From Holophaga sp. (GTDB lineage: Bacteria; Acidobacteriota; Holophagae; Holophagales; Holophagaceae): DNA of 10,739 nt. This document shows positions 1-6,513 of the stretch, piece by piece. The stretch's first letter is position 1, and each line of letters begins with the position of its first letter. Both the position numbers and the translations under genes were made by a program. The notes below the pieces were generated by a model. That model was not told the DNA's origin and did no database searches. It saw only the letters and a list, made by a program, of their open reading frames with translations. The stretch is from the NCBI GenBank assembly GCA_030691225.1, contig JAUYES010000774.1:1-10739 (forward strand). The letters are read 5' to 3'.

Positions 1-1
1 C

Positions 2-988
2 ACCCAGATCCTGCTGAACTGGGCGGACAACCGCTCCAGTGCCCACGAACTGGATTCCAACCTCAAGACCATCACCCTGCGCACGGCGGATGCCTTCAAC
101 GTGAACATGGATGTGAGCGTCATCATCCATATCCCCATGAAGAATGCTCCCAAGGTGATTGCCAATTTAGGTTCGGTGCGAAACATGATCTCGCAGGTGC
201 TGGAACCGGCCATCAGTTCGCACTTCCGCAATGCGGCCCAGTACATCAAGGCGCTGGATCTCTATACGCAGCGCAAGGAATTGCAGGAAAAGGCCAAGGA
301 GCACATCGATGCCGTGCTACGGGTTCACCACATTGATTCCAAGGACACGCTGATCGCCGATGTGGTGCTGCCGGTGGAACTCACCAAGACTGTGACCGAT
401 CGTCAAATCGCGGAGCAAGAGAAGAAGACCTTCGCGACCCAGAAGGAAGCCCAGGATGAACGCCGCAACCAGGAAAACGCTAAGGCCCAGGCCAACATGC
501 AGCCCAAGGTCGTGGAATCCGAACGCAACGTGGAAATTCAGAAGAACCTAGCCGAAGGCCGCATCAAGGAGGCCGAAGGCTCCAAGCAGGCCGCCATTCT
601 GATGGCTGAGGGCGAGGCCACCGCGGTTAAGTTGGAAGCCGGTGGTAAGGCCGAAGCCACCAAGGTCAACGCTGCCGCCGATTCTGAAGCCATCACGAAA
701 GTCGGTAGCGCCGAGGCGGCGATCATTCTCGCCAAGGGCACCTCCACCGCTGAAGCCTACAAGCTCGAAGTCGCGGCCATGGGTCGCGAAGTCTTCGGTC
801 AGATCCGCGTGATCGATAAGATCTCGGCCAGCGACTTGAAACTGATCCCTGACAACCTTGTTATTGGCGGTGGGGGCGGCGAAGGAGGCGGCATGGTCAA
901 TGGCCTCTTCGGCATCGCCCTGCTGGAGAAGCTCACCGGCAAGAGTTTCGTGGTGCGCGAAGTCCCCTTAGAGCCCACCAAGGAATAA
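2..988 (+). CDS. SPFH/Band 7 (flotillin-like) protein, 5' end missing
   Basis: The frame is open from base 2 without a stop, so the true start lies before the window; the GTG at 101 falls inside the domain and is not a credible start. The visible 328 residues begin inside a Band 7/SPFH domain (visible residues about 1-130, with a TLRTADAFNVNMDVSV stretch typical of the fold). An Ala/Glu/Lys-rich segment follows (about 140-265, repeated AEG, EAEG and KAEA units), of the kind that forms the long coiled coil of flotillins and YqiK-like proteins. Near the C-terminus lies a glycine run (GGGGGEGGG, about 285-293). SPFH proteins oligomerise at membranes and organise microdomains or protease partners; the N-terminal membrane anchor would be in the missing part. 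No NfeD-type partner is visible downstream; the gene ends at a strong hairpin. Family assignment is firm, the specific role unknown. Confidence 0.9.
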   Translation, partial: TQILLNWADNRSSAHELDSNLKTITLRTADAFNVNMDVSVIIHIPMKNAPKVIANLGSVRNMISQVLEPAISSHFRNAAQYIKALDLYTQRKELQEKAKEHIDAVLRVHHIDSKDTLIADVVLPVELTKTVTDRQIAEQEKKTFATQKEAQDERRNQENAKAQANMQPKVVESERNVEIQKNLAEGRIKEAEGSKQAAILMAEGEATAVKLEAGGKAEATKVNAAADSEAITKVGSAEAAIILAKGTSTAEAYKLEVAAMGREVFGQIRVIDKISASDLKLIPDNLVIGGGGGEGGGMVNGLFGIALLEKLTGKSFVVREVPLEPTKE

Positions 989-1013
989 CCTCTACTGGCT
1001 TTCGTTTGCTGAC

Positions 1014-1047
1014 TAACAACTGCCCGCCGAATGGCGGGCAGTTGTTA
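1014..1047. terminator. Bidirectional hairpin between two convergent genes
   Basis: A perfect 15-bp inverted repeat (TAACAACTGCCCGCC paired with its exact complement) closes a 4-base GAAT loop. It starts 25 bases after the SPFH stop codon. Its right arm contains the TAA stop (1045-1047) of the opposing gene. The stem is G+C-rich at the loop and A/T-rich at the base. The TTGTTAATT after the stem on the plus strand is only a weak U-tract. The convergent position and perfect pairing make a shared terminator the best reading. Confidence 0.85.
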
Positions 1048-2181
1048 ATTGAACCAGATGGCCATGCCCATGAATTCACCTCCGAACACGCTCATGGCCT
1101 GCATGAACTTCTGGGTATTGATCTGAGATCCCTTGCGGAGATAACGGGCTGCGGGTCCTTGTTTCATGTTTTGGCTTAACGAAATCGACTTTGGGGGGTT
1201 ATCCAGGAAGGCCTTGAGATCGAACCCGAGGGCTCGGTCCTTGCCCCAATTCGGTAGCAACAAGCGTCCCTCCAATACGCTTTGGAGATCGCTCACCATG
1301 GAGAGCCAGGCGGTTACCATCTCCCGGCGCACCGGCACACCCAGGACGCCCTTTTGCGAGGGTGACGGCAGCCACTCGCGGTCATCATCGGTCTCGGCCA
1401 TGGCGCGCTGCCAGGTGGTATGGGAAAGGGCGCACATGGCCAGCAGATGTCGGCGCATGCTTCCGAGGGCCTTGGGGTCGGCAAAGCGCACGATGCTTTC
1501 GCGTTTGGGATTGTTCTCGTCGTTGTCATCTTCGACTTGGACGGCCTTCAGGATGGGGCGTTCGAAAAGGAGCGGCCCGATGGCCTCCCAATAGGGCTGG
1601 ATATCCAGGGAAAGAAGAAGATCGGTAAGGCCCATCAGCAGATGTGTATAGCCCTGAAGCCACGCGGCGTCGGTGGCGTCAAAGGCTACTTCGAGGTTGC
1701 CCTCAAACTCTTGGGGAAGCCCACCACGCAAGGCACCGACCAGATCCAGCAGTCGATCCGTGGCCTTGCCATCACCATCCAGGTCGAGCATCACTCGGCC
1801 CAAGGGAAGGGCGAATTTGAAATTCGAATCCTTGACGATTTTTAGTGTCAGCTCGGCCTTGGCGAGATCAGCTTGGAAGGTTTTCAGCAAACGGCGCAGC
1901 CCGTCGACACTAATGGGCGCGGGATTTGGATTGTGAGGGACGGGCAGACGCAGCACGGGCACCAACCGAGCCTTACTGCCGTGGCGGTGGAGCCCTTGGC
2001 CCAGATGTTCAAGGGCGCGCAGCGTCTGCGCCACGCCCAGGGCAAAACGCTCAGCATCCGTGGTGGTTTTGAGGGTTGCTTCCGCCTGGGAAAGTGGACC
2101 TTCCGTAAGGATTTTTACGGCGGGTGATTGGGCCTGAAGGGCCAGAGCAAGGGCGGGTACCAGCAACGTGCGAAGGGACAT
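1045..2181 (-). CDS. Secreted/periplasmic protein of unknown function with a DxDxDG motif
   Basis: I do not recognise a family. The frame opens at an ATG at 2211, but an ATG ten codons in (2181) is better. It has a GAGG about seven bases upstream and gives a textbook signal peptide (MSLRTLLVPALALALQAQ), predicting about 378 residues exported across the inner membrane. The mature part is mainly helical-looking, with leucine-rich stretches (LLMGLTDLLLSLDI). At residues 133-138 (from 2181) lies LDLDGDGKATD, the DxDxDG half of an EF-hand/dockerin calcium loop; the usual glutamate at loop position 12 is replaced by leucine, so binding is uncertain. An acidic patch (EDDNDENN) lies near residue 240. 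The gene stands alone and shares a terminator with the convergent SPFH gene. Codon use and composition look like a genuine chromosomal gene. Confidence 0.8.
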   Translation of the reverse strand: MSLRTLLVPALALALQAQSPAVKILTEGPLSQAEATLKTTTDAERFALGVAQTLRALEHLGQGLHRHGSKARLVPVLRLPVPHNPNPAPISVDGLRRLLKTFQADLAKAELTLKIVKDSNFKFALPLGRVMLDLDGDGKATDRLLDLVGALRGGLPQEFEGNLEVAFDATDAAWLQGYTHLLMGLTDLLLSLDIQPYWEAIGPLLFERPILKAVQVEDDNDENNPKRESIVRFADPKALGSMRRHLLAMCALSHTTWQRAMAETDDDREWLPSPSQKGVLGVPVRREMVTAWLSMVSDLQSVLEGRLLLPNWGKDRALGFDLKAFLDNPPKSISLSQNMKQGPAARYLRKGSQINTQKFMQAMSVFGGEFMGMAIWFN

Positions 2182-2342
2182 GGAGGGCCTCGGTGGGAGT
2201 GCCTTTAGCATGGAACGAGATCGAGGCCTTCGCCACCTCTAGGTAAAGCAGAGGTTCCACGGCCATTGGTAATTTCGAGGTTCTTGATTCCGGTCAAGGC
2301 GCTTCCCTGTTTTCTCTTCAAACTTCTGGCAGGGGAGAATCC

Positions 2343-2582
2343 ATGTCAGATGCCATCCACGGTCGAGAAATGTATGAGCTGGTCGCCAGTCGTGTCGAGG
2401 GTTGGAGTCTAGTGGACCTTCAAGCGGAAGCCGAATCCCGGTGGGGGAAGCAGTCCGATTTCTGCAACTGCCATGGGGATCAATTCTCGTTCGATACTCT
2501 GATTCCCTTTCTGGCGCAGAAAGGAAAAGTGCGGGTCGAAGCCGATCGTATTTTTGCCGGGGAGCCGCCCCACCAGCACTGA
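2343..2582 (+). CDS. YecH-family (DUF2492) putative metal-binding protein
   Basis: This 79-residue protein resembles the YecH/DUF2492 family: an N-terminal IHGRE motif (His6), a central CNCHG (Cys41, Cys43, His44), a FDTLIPFLAQKGK block near residues 50-62 matching the family's FLxxKGK signature, and a His-rich C-terminal tail (His77, His79). The family has no established biochemical function; the Cys/His set is taken as a metal site. AGGGGAG sits at 2331-2337, five bases before the ATG, and settles the start. Length equals that of the E. coli protein. It is monocistronic here: the upstream gene runs the other way and about 260 bases of repeat-bearing non-coding DNA follow. Confidence 0.8.
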   Translation: MSDAIHGREMYELVASRVEGWSLVDLQAEAESRWGKQSDFCNCHGDQFSFDTLIPFLAQKGKVRVEADRIFAGEPPHQH

Positions 2583-2654
2583 TACAGGGTTTTGCGTTTG
2601 ATGCTGACTTAAAAAAACTGGCTCTTGGGATTTGCGGGAAACAGAAAGACAAAA

Positions 2655-2787
2655 CGTCAAGGCGCGAAGACGCCAAGAAAACCTTTGAACACCCAAGCGA
2701 CAGGTCGCTGGATCCGGCCTAGCGGGATTTCCGCTGCCCTTGTAGCGCCGTTACTTGTGCTTTTCTTGGCGCCTTCGCGTCTTGGCG
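2655..2787. repeat. Imperfect 27-bp inverted repeat pair
   Basis: The left arm (2655-2681) and right arm (2761-2787) are reverse complements with 3 mismatches in 27. The shared core reads gcgaag and ccaagaaaa on the plus strand of the left arm. Two of the three differences would still pair as G-U in a plus-strand transcript. The arms enclose 79 bases with no credible gene. A third, shorter relative (tttccgccaag) lies at about 2796-2806. Similar CGCCAAGACGC-type sequences are, from memory, dispersed in many environmental bacterial genomes; their function is not known to me. No open frame in the surrounding 2583-2846 gap is convincing. Confidence 0.7.
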
Positions 2788-2846
2788 GTAAATTGTTTTC
2801 CGCCAAGCCGAAACCTCGCAAAGGCAGTCCTCCACCTGCGGTTCCC

Positions 2847-3203
2847 TTACTTGTCTTCTGCTTGCCGGGTCAATACGCCCAGAAACGTGAGGGGGCCATT
2901 GGAATCATTGATCAGGCCGTGACTTCCGCCCGCCTTGACCAGGAACAGATCGCCGGGGCCCACGGGAAAGCGTTCACCGTTGAGGACTCCGATGCCGCGG
3001 CCTTCCAGAATCAAATAGAGATCCTCCGTATTGGGATGCTCATGCTCGCCAATGGTGGAGCCGGGCTCCAGCGTGGTGCGCCCCATGCTGAGGATGCCGT
3101 CCATGTCACCAATTTTTAGATAATCCACACCTCGGGCCGCTCCAACACCGCCGCGAATGTTGGCCTTGGGCTCTTCCACTAAGTCGGAGTGTCTGCAAAT
3201 CAT
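2847..3203 (-). CDS. Small single-domain cupin protein
   Basis: It is a compact beta-barrel protein of 118 residues when started at the ATG at 3203. That start is preferred over the ATG at 3263 because GAGG lies five bases upstream and because small cupins of this type begin with an M-I-x-R-H-S-x-L-V-E-E segment, as here. Cupin motif 1 is clear: Gly48, five residues, His54-x-His56, Glu60. Motif 2 runs Gly84 to Asn99 with His95; the usual proline is lysine. His54, His56, Glu60 and His95 are the expected metal ligands. The family is too diverse to name a substrate; isomerases, dioxygenases and sugar- or ligand-binding regulators all share this fold. It stands alone, directly after a decayed protease gene on the same strand. 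Confidence 0.85.
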   Translation of the reverse strand: MICRHSDLVEEPKANIRGGVGAARGVDYLKIGDMDGILSMGRTTLEPGSTIGEHEHPNTEDLYLILEGRGIGVLNGERFPVGPGDLFLVKAGGSHGLINDSNGPLTFLGVLTRQAEDK

Positions 3204-3256
3204 TGGGGCCTCAGCGGAGAAATGGGCGTTTCCGACATTCTCGGCAATGGTGAGCC

Positions 3257-3540
3257 CTTCCATTTGCAGAGCAGAGCGATGCCAATCATCACAGCCACCG
3301 CACCAAAGACACTGGCTTCCAAGCCGAAGGCGCCCCCGGTGAGCCGATCGGCCTTGCCCTGAAAAGCGGGGCGAAAGCAGCCCTTGGTTGCGCCGCCGTT
3401 GACACCGAAGCCGAGCACATGGTCCAACCCAGAAGGATCAAGATCCACCAGGCATTGCGCAGGCGCTGGTTTGAATCCAAAAATATCGTTTCCAAGGGTG
3501 ACTCCAGAGCGCATGGGGCATCAGCTATCAGGGAGCCCAA
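3257..3540 (-). pseudogene. Remnant of a CPBP-family intramembrane protease (internal deletion plus frameshift)
   Basis: Two pieces in different frames look like the two ends of one CPBP (CaaX-processing/bacteriocin-processing type) membrane protease. The upstream piece (about 3505-3432) reads IFLDSNQRLRNAWWILILL, the usual cytoplasmic N-terminus running into the first membrane helix. At about 3425-3435 the reading switches frame to LGFGVNGGATKG followed by LTGGAFGLEASVFGAVAV and a hydrophobic helix (down to about 3257), which resembles the family's C-terminal end. The central region that should hold the catalytic EExxR and HxxxH motifs is absent, so a couple of hundred codons seem to have been deleted. 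The product cannot be active. It lies just upstream of the cupin gene. Family assignment rests on the two terminal segments only. Confidence 0.6.
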
Positions 3541-3838
3541 AAAATTCTCCCACAGGTGAACATCGGCACTGGGGTGGGACTGCTGAAAAGGATGACCGCC
3601 GTAGAGAGCAAAACCCCTCTGGACTTAATTCTGGACCCTCTGGGGCCACACTCCCAGGGCTGCCTCCATGTTTTGAGTAACGAAGAGGGTGCCAGAACTC
3701 CGAAATGAGGGCATCGCCACGATTCCAGGTGACCTAATTCTGAGCGAATCACCCTTTCCGATGCTCTTTCAACCTTGATGATTACCCAACCAGTATTTCC
3801 GCCTTGATAAATGGGACTTTTGAACTACCGATCCACAA
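3541..3838. other. Gene-free stretch with short repeats
   Basis: I see no gene supported by a start signal or by family resemblance here. Two short motifs recur. GACTTAATTCTG (3622-3633) and GACCTAATTCTG (3731-3742) match at 11 of 12 bases in the same orientation and could be traces of insertion-sequence ends, but no transposase is visible. CCCAACCAGTATTT (3785-3798) is an exact copy of 14 bases at 3906-3919 inside the 3' end of the next gene. On the minus strand that copy reads KYWLG, then a stop four codons later, like a stray end of a TonB-C domain. Confidence 0.4.
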
Positions 3839-4981
3839 TCATGAAGTGGTGGGACGACTGAGGGTGACGGCTTGGACTTCCTTCACATCACAGGATGGTT
3901 TCTCTCCCAACCAGTATTTGAAGTCAATGGTCACATCGAATGGCGCTAGCGTTTCGAAGCCAGGCGGCACGATAAACCGCCATTTTTGGGCCGCCTGGAC
4001 CACGCATGGGAATAGCGCCTTTCTACCTGAAATTGGGATGACCAGGACAGGCACGCCCTTTCCGTCTATGGTGACCTTGACCCTCACGGCATCCCCATTT
4101 TCGGCCATGCTATCCCTCCCGATTCTCCAGGTGGGCTGGACGCTACTTTTAAGTTTGAGTGTATTCGTGATTGCTTGGCGGTTCGGGCCACCGAAGCCGC
4201 TCCCGTTGCCGACACTATCTCCATCACCCCGTCCAAAGCCTTTTCCATTCCCCTTGGGCGCACCATTGCCACCCAGATGCACGGGAAGACTCTTATCCAG
4301 AACAAGCGGGCGGGGAAGGGGTGCCCAAACTTGGTCAAAAGTCAGCGCTGTTGGCGTAGGTTCCAGCAGGGAAACCTGCGCCAAGGAAGCTGGCGGCTGG
4401 ATGATGACCTTGACTGATTTTAGGTTCCGGAGAGCCGGGTCGATGGATTCCGTCCCATCGCGGTTGCTCCCACCTGCAGGCCCAGAGAGGTGTCCGATCT
4501 CGGGATCATATGCTGGAGGCTTGAGGGCAGCGAGTTCCACGATTGCGATGCAATGTGCCTGCGCCTCGTTGGATCCTGGAGCGAATACCCGCCAGAGGCT
4601 GAGGATCCAAGCCACGATCAGGCAAAGACATAGGCTTATGAACATGGATAGATGCGGCCGTATGGCCGTGATTTCTCGGGAGAAGTCGGGTTCAGGAGGA
4701 GGACCACTGACTGGATAGAAATCCTGGCAAGGAGCCACCTTGTTTCCAAGATCACGGATCACGAACTGCCTCCAGAGGAAATGGTTATCAACCCCAAGCA
4801 ATTCATTTGCCAAAGCAATGCACACATAAAAATCATCCACAATCCTATCGTCGGGACACCTCATCCCAGATTGCGCGGGTTTGAGTTGATGCAATTCCCC
4901 TAGTATGGTGGCAATTCCCGACACTATTGCCTGTTGCGGAGGCCTCCAAAGCAATAAAAATGCATTCAATTTCGGCATCAT
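3839..4981 (-). CDS. TonB C-terminal domain protein with one membrane helix
   Basis: Counting from the ATG at 4981 (380 residues): residues 1-108 are a predicted cytoplasmic region I cannot assign. A single membrane helix spans about 113-132 (MFISLCLCLIVAWIL). A Pro-rich, then Gly-rich spacer (GNGKGFGRGDGDSVGNGSG, about 245-263) follows. The end resembles the TonB C-terminal fold (about 299-356: VRVKVTIDGKGVPVLV, then AAQKWRF and VTIDFKYW). TonB-type proteins carry proton-motive energy or interact with outer-membrane partners. Here the N-terminal anchor is displaced by a large cytoplasmic domain and no exbB/exbD lies nearby, so a classical TonB role is doubtful. Neither the ATG at 4981 nor an upstream TTG at 5014 has a good ribosome site, so the start is uncertain. 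Codon choice appears less biased than in the hemA operon, consistent with an accessory gene. Confidence 0.7.
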   Translation of the reverse strand: MMPKLNAFLLLWRPPQQAIVSGIATILGELHQLKPAQSGMRCPDDRIVDDFYVCIALANELLGVDNHFLWRQFVIRDLGNKVAPCQDFYPVSGPPPEPDFSREITAIRPHLSMFISLCLCLIVAWILSLWRVFAPGSNEAQAHCIAIVELAALKPPAYDPEIGHLSGPAGGSNRDGTESIDPALRNLKSVKVIIQPPASLAQVSLLEPTPTALTFDQVWAPLPRPLVLDKSLPVHLGGNGAPKGNGKGFGRGDGDSVGNGSGFGGPNRQAITNTLKLKSSVQPTWRIGRDSMAENGDAVRVKVTIDGKGVPVLVIPISGRKALFPCVVQAAQKWRFIVPPGFETLAPFDVTIDFKYWLGEKPSCDVKEVQAVTLSRPTTS

Positions 4982-5025
4982 TAGTCTGGAGTCTATGCTT
5001 TGGTGAAAAATCAATGACTACGCAA

Positions 5026-5235
5026 TTACATCTCGCTTAAATCAAGACCATTGGTAGGGATGTTTTTTTGGGGACTATAAACCCTCGTCGCGGCCAAGAA
5101 GCAGTGGGCCTTTGTCTTGCTGTTCCACAGCGGAGCCTTGTCGATGGGAATGCTGTCCACATGGTTACCCACCCAGCCTCCCAGATTGCGTCCCATCAAG
5201 TGCAATCCCGGCGTCCCCGTTATGCTCGGTGGCAT
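5026..5235 (-). CDS. Small hypothetical ORF upstream of the TonB-like gene
   Basis: This 69-codon frame starts with ATG preceded by AGGT five bases away (a modest ribosome site). It ends 11 bases before the alternative TTG start of the TonB-like gene, or 44 before its ATG, so the two could be co-transcribed. The predicted protein has no signal peptide, membrane helix or family resemblance that I recognise. It could equally be chance or the remnant of something longer. Recorded because of its position; evidence is weak. Confidence 0.25.
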   Translation of the reverse strand: MPPSITGTPGLHLMGRNLGGWVGNHVDSIPIDKAPLWNSKTKAHCFLAATRVYSPQKNIPTNGLDLSEM

Positions 5236-5259
5236 TGGGACCTGCCATCCTAGGTCGGA

Positions 5260-5526
5260 GTGCGATTGTCAACCCATGAAAAGACGCTCATCGCATTCAT
5301 GCTTGCTCGCTTGCCCGGTCATCCTCTCCCCGGCCGCCTGCTCGGCGCGGCTTGGCGTAGGGTCTGCGTCAGACTTGTCCAGGTCGCGGCCCGCCATGCC
5401 GCGCTGCCTGAAGACGAAAGGCCGGACCATGATGCGGACATGAGGTTCTTCTCGCTGAGCAAATCAGGCTTCCCCAGCATCGATGCAACCCTCGACGCGC
5501 TGGAGCGGCAGCGTTCATCAAAATGA
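5260..5526 (+). CDS. Small hypothetical basic protein
   Basis: An 88-codon frame with a GTG start (TTG at 5266 is an alternative); the ribosome site is poor. The product has a helical, Arg/Leu/Ala-rich first half (LIAFMLARLPGHPLPGRLLGAAWRRVCVRL is split here only to say it could form an amphipathic or membrane-facing helix) and an acidic middle (EDERPDHDAD). I do not recognise a family. Third codon positions lean to G/C more than in the overlapping frames, which mildly supports real coding. It converges on the rlmA-like gene; in between lies a short possible hairpin. Confidence 0.4.
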   Translation: MRLSTHEKTLIAFMLARLPGHPLPGRLLGAAWRRVCVRLVQVAARHAALPEDERPDHDADMRFFSLSKSGFPSIDATLDALERQRSSK

Positions 5527-5570
5527 GGTTCCCTCGCTACTTGATGAGCACACCAACGAAGCCATGAAAG

Positions 5571-5628
5571 CCCAACCCCGCTGTCTATTCACAATTGTTG
5601 ATCTAAGGTCCTTATAGACTGGAATGGG
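5571..5628. terminator. Possible weak hairpin downstream of the rlmA-like gene
   Basis: CCCC with GTCTAT on the left (about 5576-5589) can pair with ATAGAC and GGGG on the right (about 5615-5628), across a bulge and a loop of roughly 25 bases. It lies between the stops of two converging frames. There is no U-tract and the stem is interrupted, so terminator function is only a suggestion from position. Confidence 0.25.
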
Positions 5629-5640
5629 GAAGCCGGGTTA

Positions 5641-6513
5641 TCACTGGGAAGGCACAACCGCTTGGAAGCTCAGTAGCCGATAACTCAATGTGACCTCTTG
5701 TTCCTGCAATTGGGCCAGGGCCGCTTGGGCGCTGAACCGTTCGCCGCGGTAGCTGCCCAGGAGGAGATCCTTCAGGGCCATGGGATCGAGCCGGGTCCTA
5801 GAAGTGACGATGTGTTCGTGCTGGAGCTTAAAGAAGGGTTCAAAGGTGGTGATGGTGGCGCCGGCGCGATCGGAATCGGGGGCTTCACCGAATAGGGCCC
5901 CTCGCAGTTCTTTCTGATCTTCCTCGTGGGCCACGACCACTAGCAGATGGCCGCCAGGAGTTAGCAGCCGATGAAACTCGGCGGGGTTCTTGCGCGCGGT
6001 GATGGAGGTGATCAGATTAAAGCAGCCATCGGCAAAGGGCAGGGTGCGGTCTGCATTGGCTACCACCCATTGGGTGTGCGGATAGGCCCGGGCAGCGGCA
6101 TCGATGGCGGGGGTGGATATATCGACACCCCAGCCTTCCAAAGCGCATTGCGCGCGCAGGGCATCCAGGTAATAGCCTTCGCCGCAGCCCGCGTCCAGGA
6201 CCACAGCGTGGGGCGGCAGGTTCCAGGCGGCCACCTGCAAGCAGAGGGCATCCCGCAGAGGTTCGCCGAGGCCCCGCTGCAGGGAGCGTCGGCGCGCTTG
6301 GACAGCGGCTTTGGAATCACCGGGGTGCTTGGCTTTGCGCTCCTGTACCTGGAGCAAATTGCAGTAGCCGCTCTTGGCGCGATCAAAGAGATGCCCCTTG
6401 GTGCAGACAGCCCGGGAAGGCTCCCACAGCAAGGGCTCCGAGCATCCGCGCACCGGACAAATCAAGGAGGCGCGCAGGGGGCGTTGCGGGGGCTTACTCA
6501 CGTTGGCATTCAC
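5641..6513 (-). CDS. rlmA: RlmA-like 23S rRNA (guanine-N1)-methyltransferase
   Basis: Strong resemblance to RlmA (RrmA), which methylates a guanine (G745 or G748 depending on the organism) in 23S rRNA helix 35 using S-adenosylmethionine. Using the GTG at 6513 the protein has 290 residues (E. coli RlmA about 269). The N-terminal zinc site is Cys19, Cys24, Cys37, His41; the first pair is C-x4-C rather than the usual C-x2-C. GHLFDRAKSGYCNLL and HPGDSKAAVQARR follow, as in RlmA. SAM motif I is VLDAGCGEGYY (105-115), with the typical TLPFADGCF and LTPGGHLLVVV further on. The frame opens upstream to 6624, but the GTG at 6513 overlaps the hemA stop as GTGA, exactly as hemA overlaps its own upstream gene; GTG 6501 is an alternative. 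Third gene of the ccsA-hemA operon. The exact target base and antibiotic effects cannot be inferred. Confidence 0.85.
   Translation of the reverse strand: MNANVSKPPQRPLRASLICPVRGCSEPLLWEPSRAVCTKGHLFDRAKSGYCNLLQVQERKAKHPGDSKAAVQARRRSLQRGLGEPLRDALCLQVAAWNLPPHAVVLDAGCGEGYYLDALRAQCALEGWGVDISTPAIDAAARAYPHTQWVVANADRTLPFADGCFNLITSITARKNPAEFHRLLTPGGHLLVVVAHEEDQKELRGALFGEAPDSDRAGATITTFEPFFKLQHEHIVTSRTRLDPMALKDLLLGSYRGERFSAQAALAQLQEQEVTLSYRLLSFQAVVPSQ

Noticed and set aside
1420..1845. 141-codon plus-strand open frame
   Set aside because: Antisense shadow of the exported 378-residue protein, whose signal peptide and start support the minus strand.
2239..2676. 145-codon minus-strand open frame
   Set aside because: It overlaps the yecH-like gene antisense and contains no recognisable motif; the plus-strand gene has a strong ribosome site and family match.
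2625..3119. 164-codon plus-strand open frame
   Set aside because: Runs through the inverted repeat and antisense to the cupin gene; no start signal or domain.
3204..3263. Longer cupin start at the ATG at 3263
   Set aside because: No ribosome site there; the extra 20 residues come from the decayed protease region and are absent from typical small cupins.
3804..4718. Long plus-strand open frame of 304 codons
   Set aside because: It lies antisense to the TonB-like gene, has biased low-complexity (Ser/Pro/Arg) content and no family resemblance; the minus strand carries a recognisable domain.
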